This document shows, one piece after another, positions 10,549-23,011 of a stretch of 64,000 nt of DNA. The notes beneath the pieces are model-generated. The model was not told the DNA's origin. It worked only from the letters and a program-made list of their open reading frames with translations, and made no database searches. The position numbers were made by a program, and so were the translations under genes. The stretch is taken from NCBI GenBank assembly GCA_023053545.1, contig JAKZAN010000002.1:7312790-7376789 (forward strand). The letters run 5' to 3'. How positions within the stretch are numbered: the stretch's first letter is position 1; the number at the start of each line of letters is the position of its first letter. This DNA is from Lepidurus packardi. Lineage: Eukaryota > Arthropoda > Branchiopoda > Notostraca > Triopsidae.

Positions 10549-12944
10549 TTACATGGAAGTCGTACTATATACACCACTGGATACTAACTGACAAGACAAC
10601 CAATCCAAACCTTCCAACAAACCTAAAAGACAATCCATGTTATCTACTAGAATAATCGAAAATTTCAAACAAATACTGAAAGTTGTTTACCTGTTCCAGA
10701 AGGAGCATCACAACCTTGCGCGTGCCAACTTCGTCCATAACAAAGTTTAAGCAACGTTAATTGTTCAGTCAAATCTTCTACAGTCGCCGCATTTGCCACA
10801 TCCTTTGTCACATTCCAAGAAAAATGAGCAAACAGCCCGTTTAACGTACTTCCCTTACTTGCTTATTGGCCAAAATTAACAATGCTGCATCCTTCAGCTC
10901 TTTCTCAGCTAACAATTTGCTCAGTTCAGACTGCACTTCAGCTAATCGGTCAGGACACGAGGAATCCACCACAAAAATTACCGCCTAGATCCAACAAATC
11001 CAACATTGGAAACGAAAAAGTTAGAATTTATCCCTTGCAGGAGTTCTAAGTTGGGTTGACCTGGGTATTCAAGTAGTAATGCTTCCATAAAGGTCTCAGT
11101 TTAGGTTGTCCGCCCACGTCCCAAAAGGTAAACTGCAAGTTTTTGTACTCGATGGATTCCACGTTGAAACCAATCGTCGGAATGGTGGTAATAAACTCGT
11201 TTTGCTTGAGTTTAAACAATAAACTGGTTTTCCCAGCTCCATCCAGACCCAACGTGACTACCCGTACTTCGATTTTCGGCCCGATATGAACTCTGTTATC
11301 CTAAAATATTTCTCATTGATTTGTTAAGTAAAACAAATTTTAAAGAATAATACCTTTGTGAAAGTTATAGGTATACTAGGGTCCAGCTGAAGTTGTTCTG
11401 GGCTTAGTTCAGCTAACTGGCTCTTTTGTTTGTCCATACTATCCAATAAGACACGTATATCTCGCGTCGCTACCACCAATCGTGCATCGTCTTGTCGAAC
11501 CGCTCGTTCACATTGGACACAAACTTCTGCCGCCTAAAGAAAATCTGAGCGTAACATATTGTAAAAGGAAAAATTGAAACTATACTTGTGACAAAAGCAT
11601 TGCCAAGTCTTCTTGACGCTGTCTAATCGAACACAAACGCTCCCTGACGTGCGTATCTACTACAGTCAATGCTGCAGCTTCTTGCAGAGCTAACTGCTCG
11701 TACAACTGTCGGAAATAGCTTTTGATTTTAAGTCGTGCATCATCAGCGGTGCCCATATGCGCTCCAGTATTGGAACTTTGCTCCATTGAATGAATATGGT
11801 TGCGTAATAAAGGCAAATCAGACCTTGCAGCTGGTACGCCCTCTATTTGGACAGCAATGTGCTCTTAAAAGTTAAAAGAGGTCAGGAGTGGTGTTTAACT
11901 GCAATAAAGTGTACCTAATCGCTGAACCACTTCCGTGACTTCTTCCATGAATACTTTCATATGAGTCATGGCGGACAGAATAGAATTCCGTAGCTTTTCA
12001 GCTTCTATGTCCAATAGTGCATGCTGGACAATAAAGATAAAAGTTTAGTTTGGATGTAAATAAAAGGGAAAACAGGAAGCTATTTGATGGTATTTTACAC
12101 TGTGCCCTTTATGACGTCCGTAGTCTTTGCAAATGAAACACAATAATGGAGCATCTTGGCAGGATTCCTCCAAACAAGCGAATTCTACGCTATGCGAAGG
12201 ATGGAAGGGACACTTGGGACGTTCGCGAGGCTTTTCAGACAAGGGAACGCGTTTGTGACGAATCAAGGTCCGTGTTGAGTGAGTGCGTTCTGCGCAGTCC
12301 ATGCATAAATGCGTTCCGCAGACCATACAGTACAAAACTGCTGCGTGATCTTCATTTTCATCGCAGGAGACAGAAATCTAAACCAAAAAATGGTTAAGGT
12401 TCCACTTGTTACACGAGACAATTAAAACAGTTACGGCTGATTCAGTTTCGCTAAAGAAAACGTTCAGTGAAAAAGTTTTCTCGGACGAATGCTGGAGTTT
12501 CTCCAGAAGCTCCAATAAAGCGAAATTCTTTTTCAAGCCCCAAACGCCGGAAGAGCCTATTACAAATAAGAACGTAGAGCAAATTAAGTTTAATTTTAAA
12601 TGAAGCATTACCTATAGGTGTTGGCTGTCTGTCGAATGGACACTGAAGAAAGTCTTCTCTCAATGGAAGTCTTAAAAGACAGGCATGGCACAGTGTATGT
12701 CCGCAGTGAAGTAAACGAGGAACCCTTTCGCCTTGTAAGCTAAACACATCTTCGCAAACTTTGCATTCTAGCACCTTGATCGTCCCCTAGAAACAAAATA
12801 TATGAACAAAACAATTATCCATACTTGCTCGTTCGGAATGTGTTTGTGTATGTTTATGTGTACTACATTGGTTTTGGTGGACTTCACCGCCGCTGAAAAG
12901 GTTGGAGGAGAAGAAAATGAAGCGTAACCTCCGCCACTTGCCAT
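10549..12944 (-). CDS. TRIM23: E3 ubiquitin ligase TRIM23 (RING / B-box / ARF GTPase)
   Basis: Eleven exons (minus): 12825-12944, 12612-12786, 12435-12556, 12099-12377, 11915-12023, 11586-11863, 11354-11533, 11061-11300, 10859-10984, 10691-10802, 10549-10622; 604 residues with all phases agreeing. The RING finger is CKVCEDVF...CGHTLCHAC...CPFD. B-box zinc fingers ([34 protein letters not shown]) and a coiled-coil region follow. The C-terminal ARF-like GTPase has GLDGAGKTS (P-loop), WDVGGQ (switch II) and NKQD across an exon join. This fusion of ligase and ARF is unique to TRIM23 (ARD1), known in vertebrates for atypical ubiquitination. Compared with the human protein it is about 30 residues longer, mainly at the N-terminus and the RING/B-box linker. 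Confidence 0.95.
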
Positions 12945-13389
12945 TTTAAGTTAGAACATTATAAAATGTAGTCTGGAGAATTGATAAATTAAAAATCGTT
13001 GCAACACATTGCACAGAGCTAAAAACAAGGCACCAGTTAACTTCGGCAGGGCGGGGCAAGAAGATTTTTGTGTACGCCTGTTTATTAATGAAAGCTCCAC
13101 AGATGGCCATAGTATGGTGGGAAAAGAAATAGCGGACGATAAAGACTATATGAAATAAAAAGTAAGAATTTAGTACTACAAACATATTCTTTTACGTTAA
13201 ATTAATTCGCAATTTGAAGAGAAAGAAGTATACATGTAATGCAAAAAGAACGTATTTATTTTAAAACGGGAATGAACGGGCTTACAAAATCACAGCAATT
13301 TGTCAATCCCGCAACTAATTTAACCAATTAACGTCCAGATAAGGCAAACAGGAGAGGATACCAAAGCTCAGGAACGCAATACAGCTTAA
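12945..13389. other. Intergenic, TRIM23 to STAG-like gene
   Basis: About 445 bp, AT-rich, holding the TRIM23 promoter and the 3' flank of the STAG-like gene. No feature recognised. Confidence 0.5.
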
Positions 13390-15519
13390 TTAGAGCCGCG
13401 TTGCATTCAGTAAAGTAACAAGCTTTTCAAGCTCTTCCATTGCTTTCGCCGAGTTCCGAAATTCCTCCATGAAAAGAGGCAAAATTGGACCAAAGTAATC
13501 TTTCAAATGTTTGAGAAGTATCAAATCCAACTGAGGTTCATCATCCTTAATAAACGAAAAAAGATTTCCTCTAAAAGTTAAAGACAACGATAGATTCGGC
13601 TCACTTCTTCCATTGCTTGACACGATGCTTTTGTTTTCCCGCTAGAAAGTCCCACGGCGTGGATCATGATTTGCAAAAGAACCAGCCGCTCCTCATCGTT
13701 CAGTTGTATAGGGAGATCCAAGCATGTTTTCAACAACATAGTTGTCATACATATCCAGTCATTGAAGATGTCCTTGCCATTTATGACAGAATCGACAACG
13801 TTCTCCAGAAAAGGTGCCAACTCCTTTTAAAGCGTATAAAATATAAATAAACTAGAAACTCCAATTTTTGTATTACTTTCGCGTTTTTTGATTTAATATG
13901 CCATTCAATCATGTTCTTAATAACCTTAGCGTGACAACGGTATCTTTGCAACATTCTAACTTGCAGAAACTTGCCAGCTTGGTAGGAAAGCTCTGTTGGT
14001 TTGCTATACAACAAAGTGAAAATGCGACGGTAATCGAGTTCAGTAACAAAACTGTCAAAATGCCTAAGCAGTAACATTAGATAATTAATAAAAAAAATAC
14101 CAAATTGGTACTCCTTGATTTCGTCTAGAAGCAGTAACGCTTTGATCCCAACACGCTCATTGATCTCGGGGTACATTCCGATTCCCGTAACATTGTTGAC
14201 AATAAACTGGACGTAATGTTGGGTAAAGAGTCCCAAACCCTTCCTCACGTCCTTGTTCCGATACAAAATAAGCAACGACTGTTCAGAAACGTACACGATT
14301 GATTTAGAATGGTTGAAGCAGTTTAAATCGATACTTTTAGAGCTTGGGAGCGCAGGAATTGCGAACCATCGCAAAGGGGGTTGCCAAAATTATTAACCAA
14401 AGCTCCAAAGGTAACGTACTTCTCCGGGTACATGAGCATCCACGTAGCCAAACCGTCAATGGCGTTCCCAGCCAATCGTTGCAAAGGATCCCTGCCAAGC
14501 AAATAGTGCATTTTTGATTAAATGAAGGGATTTTTACCGAACACATTGTCCTTCAGTGTAAAAAACGTCATAAAAAGTGTCTAGCAAGCGTTCTAGGCAT
14601 TCCAATTTGGGTTCAACATCCACCAAATGTTCTTTAATCCGGTCAAGCGTTAGAAGAATGTCAGCAGTATGGGACTGACCACCGGCAATATTATATTGGC
14701 GCTCGAGAATTCTTTTCCTTTCCTTTAAATCCACAGTTCTTTCAACCAGATACGAGTTAAGTCGAATACCTGGAAATAAACTCGAATAAGGAATTAAAGG
14801 CAAGATTTAAATGCGTCTTTTTACCGGATGCCAATGCTAAGATGCGAAAATTAGCGACACTGCTCAAATTCATGGCTCCCATAAAGTTAATCAACTTTCT
14901 AAACAAGTAGTTATCATAGATAATATCATTTGCGGTACATTCCGTAATCAAGTTGTCCATGAACTCATGGAAATTCTGCACGAGGTTCTTGGAACGCGCA
15001 GGTTGGTTTCGGAGATACTCAGTGGCATCCGCAAGGGGCGGACTTCCGACCCTTTCCTCTAAATCTTCCAGGATTGCCTTGGGTACCATGGTCGAAACCA
15101 TCCCGGGAGTAATAGTGTACCCGAAGCATTCATCGGAAACCTCGATGAGCAACTGGAATAATTTGGCAACACCGCAGTTTTGGTCTTTTCTGTATTCCTC
15201 CACAAAATAGGATTGGACAAGCGACTTCTGGTAAGTCAAAAATATTTGTTTGTTTTTTTAAAAAAGTGTTGTTGTATACTACCTCAATGGCGATTTTACT
15301 GTTGCTAATTAAGTTAAACAGGCGGAAGTGTGACGGTTGTGTCTGACTCTGGTTATAGACATGTTTTGGCGGCGGAGAATAGGCCGAGTCAAAACTCCTG
15401 CAAAAACGGAAGTGTCTTTGGTTATAAAATACACAGTGCACGCAAGCGTTAGGCTTAGGAAAGTACTACGGCACTTACATTGTAGCCTCGCGAGTGGTAA
15501 CATTGCTGCGAGTAGACAT
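13390..15519 (-). CDS. Divergent, short cohesin SA/STAG-like protein
   Basis: Exons (minus): 15479-15519, 15283-15397, 14825-15227, 14538-14769, 14335-14491, 14112-14278, 13877-14063, 13605-13823, and a last exon 13390 to about 13571; roughly 565 residues. It aligns in order with SA/stromalin proteins: FRLFNLISNSKIAIE (start of the STAG domain), YDNYLFRKLINFM, the R/K-rich helix RLNSYLVERTVDLKERKR, then the stromalin conservative region RDPLQRLAGNAIDGLATWML, and LPLFMEEFRNSAKAMEELEK near the end. SA proteins bind the kleisin in the cohesin ring. Canonical ones are about 1,200 residues; this one stops at a point matching roughly residue 800-850. The join into the last exon is unresolved: the obvious donor at 13604 leads out of frame, while a weaker GTGTCA donor would keep it. 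A meiosis-specific stromalin is a possible role. Confidence 0.8.
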
Positions 15520-15973
15520 TTTCGTTTACTTGTAATGAAATATTAACCACACAAGTTTGGAACTTTTGTATTGACTACTGCAGAACTGGGTGTCAATGTT
15601 GCCTGTTGAACTTTAATATTTATCCCGCAAAATAAGTTCTTGAGCCGCGTTCGTTCTTCCTCGCCTTAATTACTAAAAATTCTACCCCAAGATAGGAAGC
15701 GTACGAAATGGATAAATCTATAAGCCCTTATAAGCGTACAAGATGGATAACCTTTGAGGTTATAAGCATTTGTTTTAGGTATTTCAATTGTCTCCTAATT
15801 CTTTGAGTAGTGGGGAATGTTTACTTACCAAACCATATTGGGACGCCGTACGCCGGGTGCTGTTCTTTTGTGATCGTTTCGTTATTGTCACGTAGTAGAT
15901 AAGAATGAAGGTCACGAGTTATAGTCACGCTATGTAGCTACATCAACGCATTATTAATTTTTTTAGTCCTACT
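15520..15973. other. Region between STAG-like gene and LINE insertion
   Basis: No coding signal. With the part after the LINE it forms the shared 5' region of the divergently transcribed STAG-like and epoxide hydrolase genes. It is conserved in duplicate form at 25074-25732, which shows the uninterrupted arrangement. Confidence 0.6.
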
Positions 15974-15989
15974 TTCGTTAGTACTTATT

Positions 15990-18544
15990 TATTTATTTTT
16001 TTAATTTAATTTGGCCGCGTAGGCTTACGCCTGTTGCTGGCTTCTATTCTACTTACAGTTTTTACTAAAAGGCAGAAAGTTAACTACAGTACCAGTAGGA
16101 TAAAAAAGAAACAAACAAAAAGTGTTTGGGATACATGTGTATATGGATAAGGTGGAAAGGGAATTAGTTTACATCTTGACTGCTTTCTCCATAAATGTGA
16201 CTAGTGCTGCATAGACTTGTTGGTTGGTGAGGAGTTCTTGTGAGTTGAAATGCAAACGAAGTGTGCTCAGTTTCCTCAACAGGATTGCTCTCTCCTTGTT
16301 CAGGTTACGGCAGTGGAAAATAAGGTGTCTGAGATCTTGGTTTGATTGTTCGCGACAGGAACACGACTCCGATTCCACTTTGCCGATGCGCTTTAGGTAG
16401 GATTTTGTTGGGTAATGTGTTGACCGAATTTGAATAATCTTGGAGATGATACTTCTTCGGAGGTTGGTATCGACTATCCCTCGTTGGGAGGGGTTGATAT
16501 CTAGATCTTTTAGGGGGCTTTTGTTTGCTATCCACCGGTTCTTCCACGCCTCCATCATCGATTCTTCAATCCATTTCCGGGCTTCTGCTAGGCATGTGGG
16601 TGGATTTTTCCAAGCGACCAGGGCCAGGGCTCTCGCTCTTTCGGTACAAGAGGTGTAAGTTTTGTGTCTTGCAGTATCCGGTGGTGTTGGCCAATTACAC
16701 CAATGCCTGGATGCTTAAATTCGTTGGTGTGCAGCATCTAAGAGTAGGGTAAGGGGTGGAAGACCGGTCTCGACCTCCAAGGCTATTGTTGGTGTCGTGT
16801 ACAGAGCACCTGTTATAGTTAGTAGTCCTCGTCTGTATATTTGGATGATTGGACGTAACTTAGATGAAGAGGCATTGCACCATGCCGTAACGTAGTTTTG
16901 AAGTGATTGTCGCCTGGAAAAGACTCCGTACTTGGGAGCAGTTGATGGACTTGCTAACTCTTGTTAGTTTTTAAATCCTTAACAAAATCTGGTTGCTTTG
17001 AGCTGCAAGAATGGCTATGTGCTTAGTCCAAAGTAGTTGGGAGTCGTAGGTCAAACCCAGGTATCTCAAAGAACTCTTGGGTTGAATTGTTGTTGTTCCC
17101 CAGACTAATGGAGCCTCTTCGCTAGAACGTTTCCTAGTGAAATGGATAATCTCAGTTTTATCTTTGGAAAACTCCAGCCGAAATCTAGTTCCCTACTTCT
17201 CTAGGGCTGAGAGATTCTTTGTTAAGAAGGCAACATTTTTCTCGCTTGATGAACCTGACGTTTCGAGGCATAGGTCGTCGGCAAATAGTTGAGCACTAAT
17301 TCGTTTCCGTTTGATAACCTTCAAGGATCCATCGATATAGGTGAGGAAGAGTATCGGGGAGATGGGAGAACCTTGACGAACTCCCTTTTGGATTGAATAT
17401 GTATCACTCTTCTCATATCCATGTACCACAAATGCCTTGCGGTTTCGAGAAAACTCCTGGACCAATTCACTATTTTCGTGGGGACTCTCCTCTTCCGCAG
17501 CTCGGTTATTAGCTTGTCGTGGTCGACGTTATCGAAGGCACCTTTTATGTCCAGAAGTAGTGTAGTATGCACCTTGCGTTTGTCCAAGCTCTCCAGAACC
17601 GCGTTGCTAAGTGATACGAGTGCATCTGTTGTTGACTTCCTCGGTATAAAACCCCATTGCCTGTCTGACAGGATGTTGTTTTCTTCTAGGTAAGTTTGCA
17701 ATCTCATTTCTACCGCTTTTTCTAAAACTTTTCCGAGAACAGGCAAAAGCGCAATAGGACGGAAGCTTTTTAACACAGTATAATCAGTTTTCCCAGGTTT
17801 CGGAAGGGGCAGAACTCTCGCTGTCTTCCATATCTTGGGGTAATGGCCGAGACAGAAAGAAGCGTTATATATATATTCAGGACTGATCCGACAATGGTTC
17901 GCCAGAGTGCCTTAAGGACAATTGGCTGGATGTCGTCCGTTCCCGCAGCTTTGTTTGGACGCAGATTTTTAACAATGTTTCCGATTTGTTCCGCAGTGAA
18001 CTCCTTCTTTGATAAAGAACGCGTGTATTCGTGGGGTTTAGGTCGGCTGCGTGAGGTTCTAGTTAGTGTTGGAGCTTCCACAATAGGGACTCCTTCAAGT
18101 AGGTTTTCAGTAATGTAATTTAGTTTTGAATGCAAATCTGGGAATGCGTTTCCGTCCTCTTGTCGAAGTAGTTCCAAACTGTTTTTGCTGTTCTCCTGTC
18201 TTAAGGCTCTATCCAAATTCCAGATTATTCGGTTGTCTGGGGTTTCCATCTTGTGTGTCCAGTAATTATCTCGCCGGCTTCTCGTTTTTGATCGGTATAT
18301 GTTTCTGGCTTCCTTCCACGTGGCTTCTAGCTTCTTATCCCCAAACTGACGATAAATTCATAGGGCTTTGGTTGCACTTTTACGAAGAGTTTGCAGTTCT
18401 TGATTCCACCAAGGGTTTGATTTTGTTCTTACAGATCTTTTAGGTATATTTGAATTCATCGTCCATTGAATCACAGTAGTCAATTTTTCTGCTGCTTTGT
18501 CAATAGCTTCTGTGTTTACGAGATTGGAAAACATATGCTGCGCC
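15990..18544 (-). mobile_element. LINE (non-LTR retrotransposon), 5'-truncated and decayed
   Basis: Inserted in unit 1 only, between 16-bp target duplications TTCGTTAGTACTTATT (15974-15989 and 18545-18560). The tail on the minus strand is (AAAT)n, visible as TTTATTTATTT at the left end. It encodes broken pieces of reverse transcriptase: NKAAGTDDIQPIVLKALW (near 17950), LKSFRPIALLPVLGKVLEKA (near 17750), GVRQGSPISPILF and FADDLCLE (near 17300). Near 16300 is a C-terminal cysteine/histidine segment, CSCREQSNQDLRHLIFHC. Several frame changes break the coding region, and no endonuclease domain is left, so the copy is dead. Confidence 0.9.
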
Positions 18545-18745
18545 TTCGTTAGTACTTATTACTAGTTACGAACGTGATTAGTAATATGTAGGTGCAGGGA
18601 AACAGGACAAGTCAGAACACCTAGAGAATAAGCTTGCCATTTAATGTGTTAACTGCGTTACAAAAACAAGTATACACGTACAAGTTACGGGGGAAAAAGT
18701 TCATTTGTGAGAGAGCATTCAATTCGCAAGTTTACTTTAAAACAA

Positions 18746-20058
18746 ATGACTGTGCGCCAGTTTGCAGTGTATTTGGCAGCCCGGGTAATTGGGTTGCTTA
18801 TTACTTCTTGTGTAACCTCAATCGTATTCATTAAATGGCTGATAACTTCACGAAAGAAGGAATTTTGGTTTCCAAAACCCAAAACTACGCGACCGGCGGC
18901 TTTAACTGACCCTAAATATGGCACTCATCATGTCATCGCTTTGCAGGTGGAATAGTCGTTTACTAATGGTAAAAAATAATAATTCCATTATTAATAGAAC
19001 GTAAAACTCCATTATGTTGCCAAAGGAGATTCCAGTAAACCGCTAATGTTACTCGTTCACGGATTCCCTGACTTCTGGTTTAGCTGGAGGAACCAATTGC
19101 AGGTCTTCTCCAAACATTACTGGTAGGTATTCACAGTATTGACATTGATGTAGGTTTAAGTCCTCGTCCTCGTACTTTTAGGGTTGTGGCGGTAGATATG
19201 CGTGGTTACGGTGACTCCGAAAAGCCCAAAGGCGCCCGTAACTACGATACTCATTTGTTAGTTCAGGATTTAGTCCAATTAATCGCTGCGTTGGGTAAAA
19301 ATCCATTCTTCCTTTGATTTTTATGTACTGAATAATACTTTTAGGTAAGAAGGATTGCGTTTTGGTAGCCCATGACTGGGGCGGACTTGTAGCGTGGTTC
19401 TTAGCAGCGAAGCACCCTGAGTTGGTCACTAAATTTATTCCTTTGAACATGCCCCATCCAATAGCTTTCGTAAATCACTTATTGTCATGCCCAATGCAGG
19501 CTTTACGATCCTGGTAAGCCTTTTTGACTTCTTCTTAAAGTGTATAATTCTTTTAACCTGTTGGAATTAGGTATATCGCCTTCATCCAAACTCCCTTTAT
19601 TCCCGAACTTATCGTCGGTTGCGATAACCAGCAGTTTTTGCAGAAATTGGCAGCTGTTGGCTCGCTAATGAGCTCCGCCAATAGCAGTCCTGATTTGGAG
19701 TCCTATGTATACGTTTATAGCCAGCCAAGTAAAAAACCATTTTAATCTAAATTGCGGAGTTGAAAGTTTGAGATTCGAAACAGGAGCATGGTCTGGACCT
19801 ATGAACTACTATCGCCGACTCTTTCACCCAGGATCTTTGATTTGGGAAAGTGCAGATCAACTGCGAGTAAAAGTGCCGACTATGCTCATCTTTGGAAAGC
19901 GCGACGTGCCGTTGGATTTCCGTATGGCTGAAAAAAGCAGGGTGTTCGTAGAAGATTTTGAGCTGGAACTGCTCGACACGATGCATTTCGTTCACATCGA
20001 AAAACCTAATGAAGTTAATCAACTCATAGCAAAATTCCTTGGTATTACTACCCTTTAA
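18746..20058 (+). CDS. Epoxide hydrolase, EPHX4-like (copy 1)
   Basis: Six exons: 18746-18946, 18998-19122, 19182-19294, 19345-19513, 19571-19728, 19784-20058; 346 residues. An alpha/beta hydrolase of the EPHX3/EPHX4 type with an N-terminal membrane anchor (about residues 5-32). Motifs in order: oxyanion segment HGFPDFWFSW, VDMRGYGDSEKP, nucleophile elbow HDWGG (Asp157), the cap segment YVYVYSQPRAWSGPMNYY, acid GKRDV (Asp296) and catalytic histidine MHFVHIEKP (His323). All three triad residues are present. The family opens epoxides of lipids or xenobiotics to diols; the substrate here is unknown. The ATG at 18746 was chosen because it is the first in-frame ATG ahead of the membrane anchor. 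It is divergent from the STAG-like gene. Confidence 0.92.
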
Positions 20059-20717
20059 ATTCGCAGTTGTTTAAATTCAGTACCGTATTTTAGTTGAGTA
20101 ATGAGTAGAGTTGATCAGGTAGGAATGTTACTTACATTTAAATTTTGCTTTATCCCGATGACTGTTAATGAAGACAGTTTTGGTGTCATTATATACCCAA
20201 AATTAGTAGCATCCTTCTCCTTAAAAGACTATTAATCTAAAATTAATAAAGTAGAGGTTGACGTAATAGAGCGGATATTTTCTACTAAATATAAGCAAAT
20301 ATTTAATTAATTTATTATAATCATTCTTTTAATCATTTTATTATAATCAATCATTCTTGTATAAAATATAAATAAACTAGAAACTCCAATTTTTGTATTA
20401 CTTTCGCTTTTTCGATTCAATATGCCATTCAATCATGTTCTTAATAACCTTAGCGTGACAACGGTATCTTTGCAACATTCTAATTTGCAGAAACTCGCCA
20501 GCTTTGTAGGAAAGCTGTTGGTTTGCTATACAACAAAGTGAAAATGCGACGGTAATCGAGTTCAGTAACAAAGCTGTCAAAATGCCTAAGCAGTAATATT
20601 AGATAATTAATAAAAAAATACCAAATTGGTACTCCTTGATTTCGTCTAGAAGCAGTTGCGCTTTGATATCAACACGCTCATTGGTCTCGGGGTACATTCC
20701 GATTCCCGTTACATTGT

Positions 20718-22531
20718 CTTGTCTTGTAAAATACGCCGCGGAAGCACTAAATTCTGCTTATTGCCGTGTGTGTCCAGGTTTTGTTTTTCCTTGAGTTTTA
20801 TTAATTTTTCCAATGCTTAAGGCATTCGTAGGTTCGGAGACGCACACCGCTTCGTCCCCTTTGGCTACTGGCTAGGATTCGTCCCTTATTTTCGAGAGGG
20901 TCTTCCTTTATTTCTTCTACAGCAGATCTAAAATGTTTCCATCCTTTAGGTATTTCGTTAACGCTTTTTGCATGCTGAATTGAGTTTTCTTCCCAAAATT
21001 TCCTATTCCGATGAGGTTTTGGAAGTTAAATTGGACTCCTAAGCGTTGTAGTCTATGTTGTAGTTCGCTTCTTTGGAGGATAAAGGCTGGGCAGTCCAAG
21101 ATTACGTGATCCACTGTTTGATCATCGGTACTACAGAAGTTGCAGAGCGGGTTGTCCGCTAATTTAAGTTTGTGCATATGTTCATTGAGCTTGCTGTGCC
21201 CCGTTCTTATTCTGGCTAGTGCGACGTCTGCTTTCATATTTCTCGAATGGAACCACTTTGGAGTCTTGATAAATTTATTTTCTTGAAAGATCTGTTTGTG
21301 ACTGGCTTGGTTTTCCACAAGCGGAATTGTGTTTCTTGGAGTTGTTTTTCAATTGTATTTAGCCACTTTTCCCCTTGACCGGGGATTTTTACCGTGTTCC
21401 CGTTGACAAACGCCTCTTTGGCCAGTTTGTCTACGTTCTCGTTTCCTGGGATCCCCGAGTGACTGGGGATCCACTGGAGGACTATCATGTACCCATTTTC
21501 GTTCATCTCATTTACCGTACTTCTAATTACTTCGCTAATATGAGACCGCGGATTCTGGACCGATAGCAGGGATGATTTGGAGTCAGAGAAGATTACGTAT
21601 GCTCCTGGTGTCATTTGTTTAATTTCCTGTGTAGCTTGCAATATAGCGATAGCTTCTGCCATGAATATGGAGTTCTGTTCCCGTTTTATCTGTATTTTGT
21701 TTCTTGTGGTGGGGAACCAGGCTGCTCCTGAGCACCCGTGTTCTGTTTTTGATCCATCAGTGTAGACTTGGGTGAAGTTTTGATAGTGCTCTGATACTAA
21801 CTCGTTGAAGAGTGTTCGGGTTTCAGTACTATTTCTACTTCTGGGAAAATTTGTTAGTACAATTATCTTATCCCAGGGGTTTTGGTGAGCATGGGGCGTG
21901 GGGTTATTTAGTTGAGCCACATTCATCCGGTCTAGTATTTTGTGAACTATGACGTATACGGATCTTCGGTTGTACACTTCCTGTTTCGTGGGGTCATTAT
22001 TTTCCCTTTCCACTATTTTCTTGTAGTATTTTATCGAGGCCCAGTTTCTTCTTGTTTCTAGTGTTTGCATTACTGAGATAATTTATCACTGGTGTCGGTG
22101 AGGATTTTAGTAGGCCTAGGGCTATCCTAATTGCTTCATTTTGTACAGGATCAAGTTTCGATTTTGACGTTTTACAGGCTATATTGTACACCACCGATCC
22201 ATATTCCATTTTAGATCTTACGAGAGCTTTATATAGGTTTAATATGCTTCTCGGAGTTGCACCCCATTTAGTTCCAGCTAGTATTTTGATCCTCTGTAGT
22301 CTTTTTTTACACGTCAATTTGACTTCTTCAATATGATTTTTAAAAGTTAATCTTTGGTCCAGTTTTAGCCTAGAAATTTAATTTCTTTAACTCTGTTTAG
22401 GACTTGGTTTTGGAGGTGGGGATGTTTGTTTGGCAAATCCCTTTGTCTGGTGACTAGCATATAGTTTGCCTTCGCCGGTGAGATTGTAAGGGCCCAATTT
22501 GTACACCACTGATCAATCTTGACCTCGTAAC
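20718..22531 (-). mobile_element. LINE fragment with RNase H domain (inside STAG copy 2)
   Basis: Minus-strand fragment of a non-LTR element. The 3' part of ORF2 can be read: end of the RT/thumb (WGATPRSILNLYKALVRSKM, VQNEAIRIALGLLKSSPTP near 22200), an RNase H domain (QVYTDGSKTEHGCSGAAW, AEAIAILQA, IFSDSKSSLLS, LQWIPSHSGIPGNENVDKLA), and a C-terminal zinc segment (CNFCSTDDQTVDHVILDC near 21130). The frame shifts near 22040 and 21240. RNase H next to the RT points to the I/Jockey-related group. No clear target duplication; about 29 bp of target are missing compared with copy 1. Confidence 0.88.
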
Positions 22532-23011
22532 AAGAGTCCCAAACCCTTCCTCACGCCCTTGTTCCGATACAAAATAAGCAACGACTGTTCAGATTTGTAC
22601 ACGATTGAATTAGAATGGTTGAAGCAGTTTGAATCGATACTTTTAGAGCTTGGGAGCGCAGGGATTGCGAACTATCGCAAAGGGGGTTGCCAAAATTATT
22701 AACCAAAGCTTCAAAAGTAACGTACTTCTCCGGGTACATGAGCATCCACGTAGCCAAACCGTCAATGGCGTTCACAGCCAATCGTTGCAAAGGATCCCTG
22801 CCAAGCAAATAGTGCATTTTTGATTAAATGAAGGGGATTTTTACCGAACACATTTTCCTTCAGTGTAAAAAACGTCATAAAAGGTGTCTAGCAAGCGTTC
22901 TAGGCATTCCAATTTGGGTTCAACATCCACCAAATGTTCTTTAATCCGGTCAAGCGTTAGAAGAATGTCAGCAGTATGGGACTGACCAACGGAAATATTA
23001 TATTGGCCCTC

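Larger units (their letters stand above)
13834..20326. repeat. Tandem duplication, unit 1 (STAG-like + epoxide hydrolase)
   Basis: This segment recurs at 20359-27324 in the same orientation with most bases unchanged. The left breakpoint lies in an intron of the STAG-like gene (GTATAAAATATAAATAAAC at 13834 and 20359). The right one is AT-rich, about 270 bp after the hydrolase stop. Subtracting LINE insertions from each unit leaves about 3.92 kb in both, so the LINEs arrived after the duplication. Confidence 0.9.
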
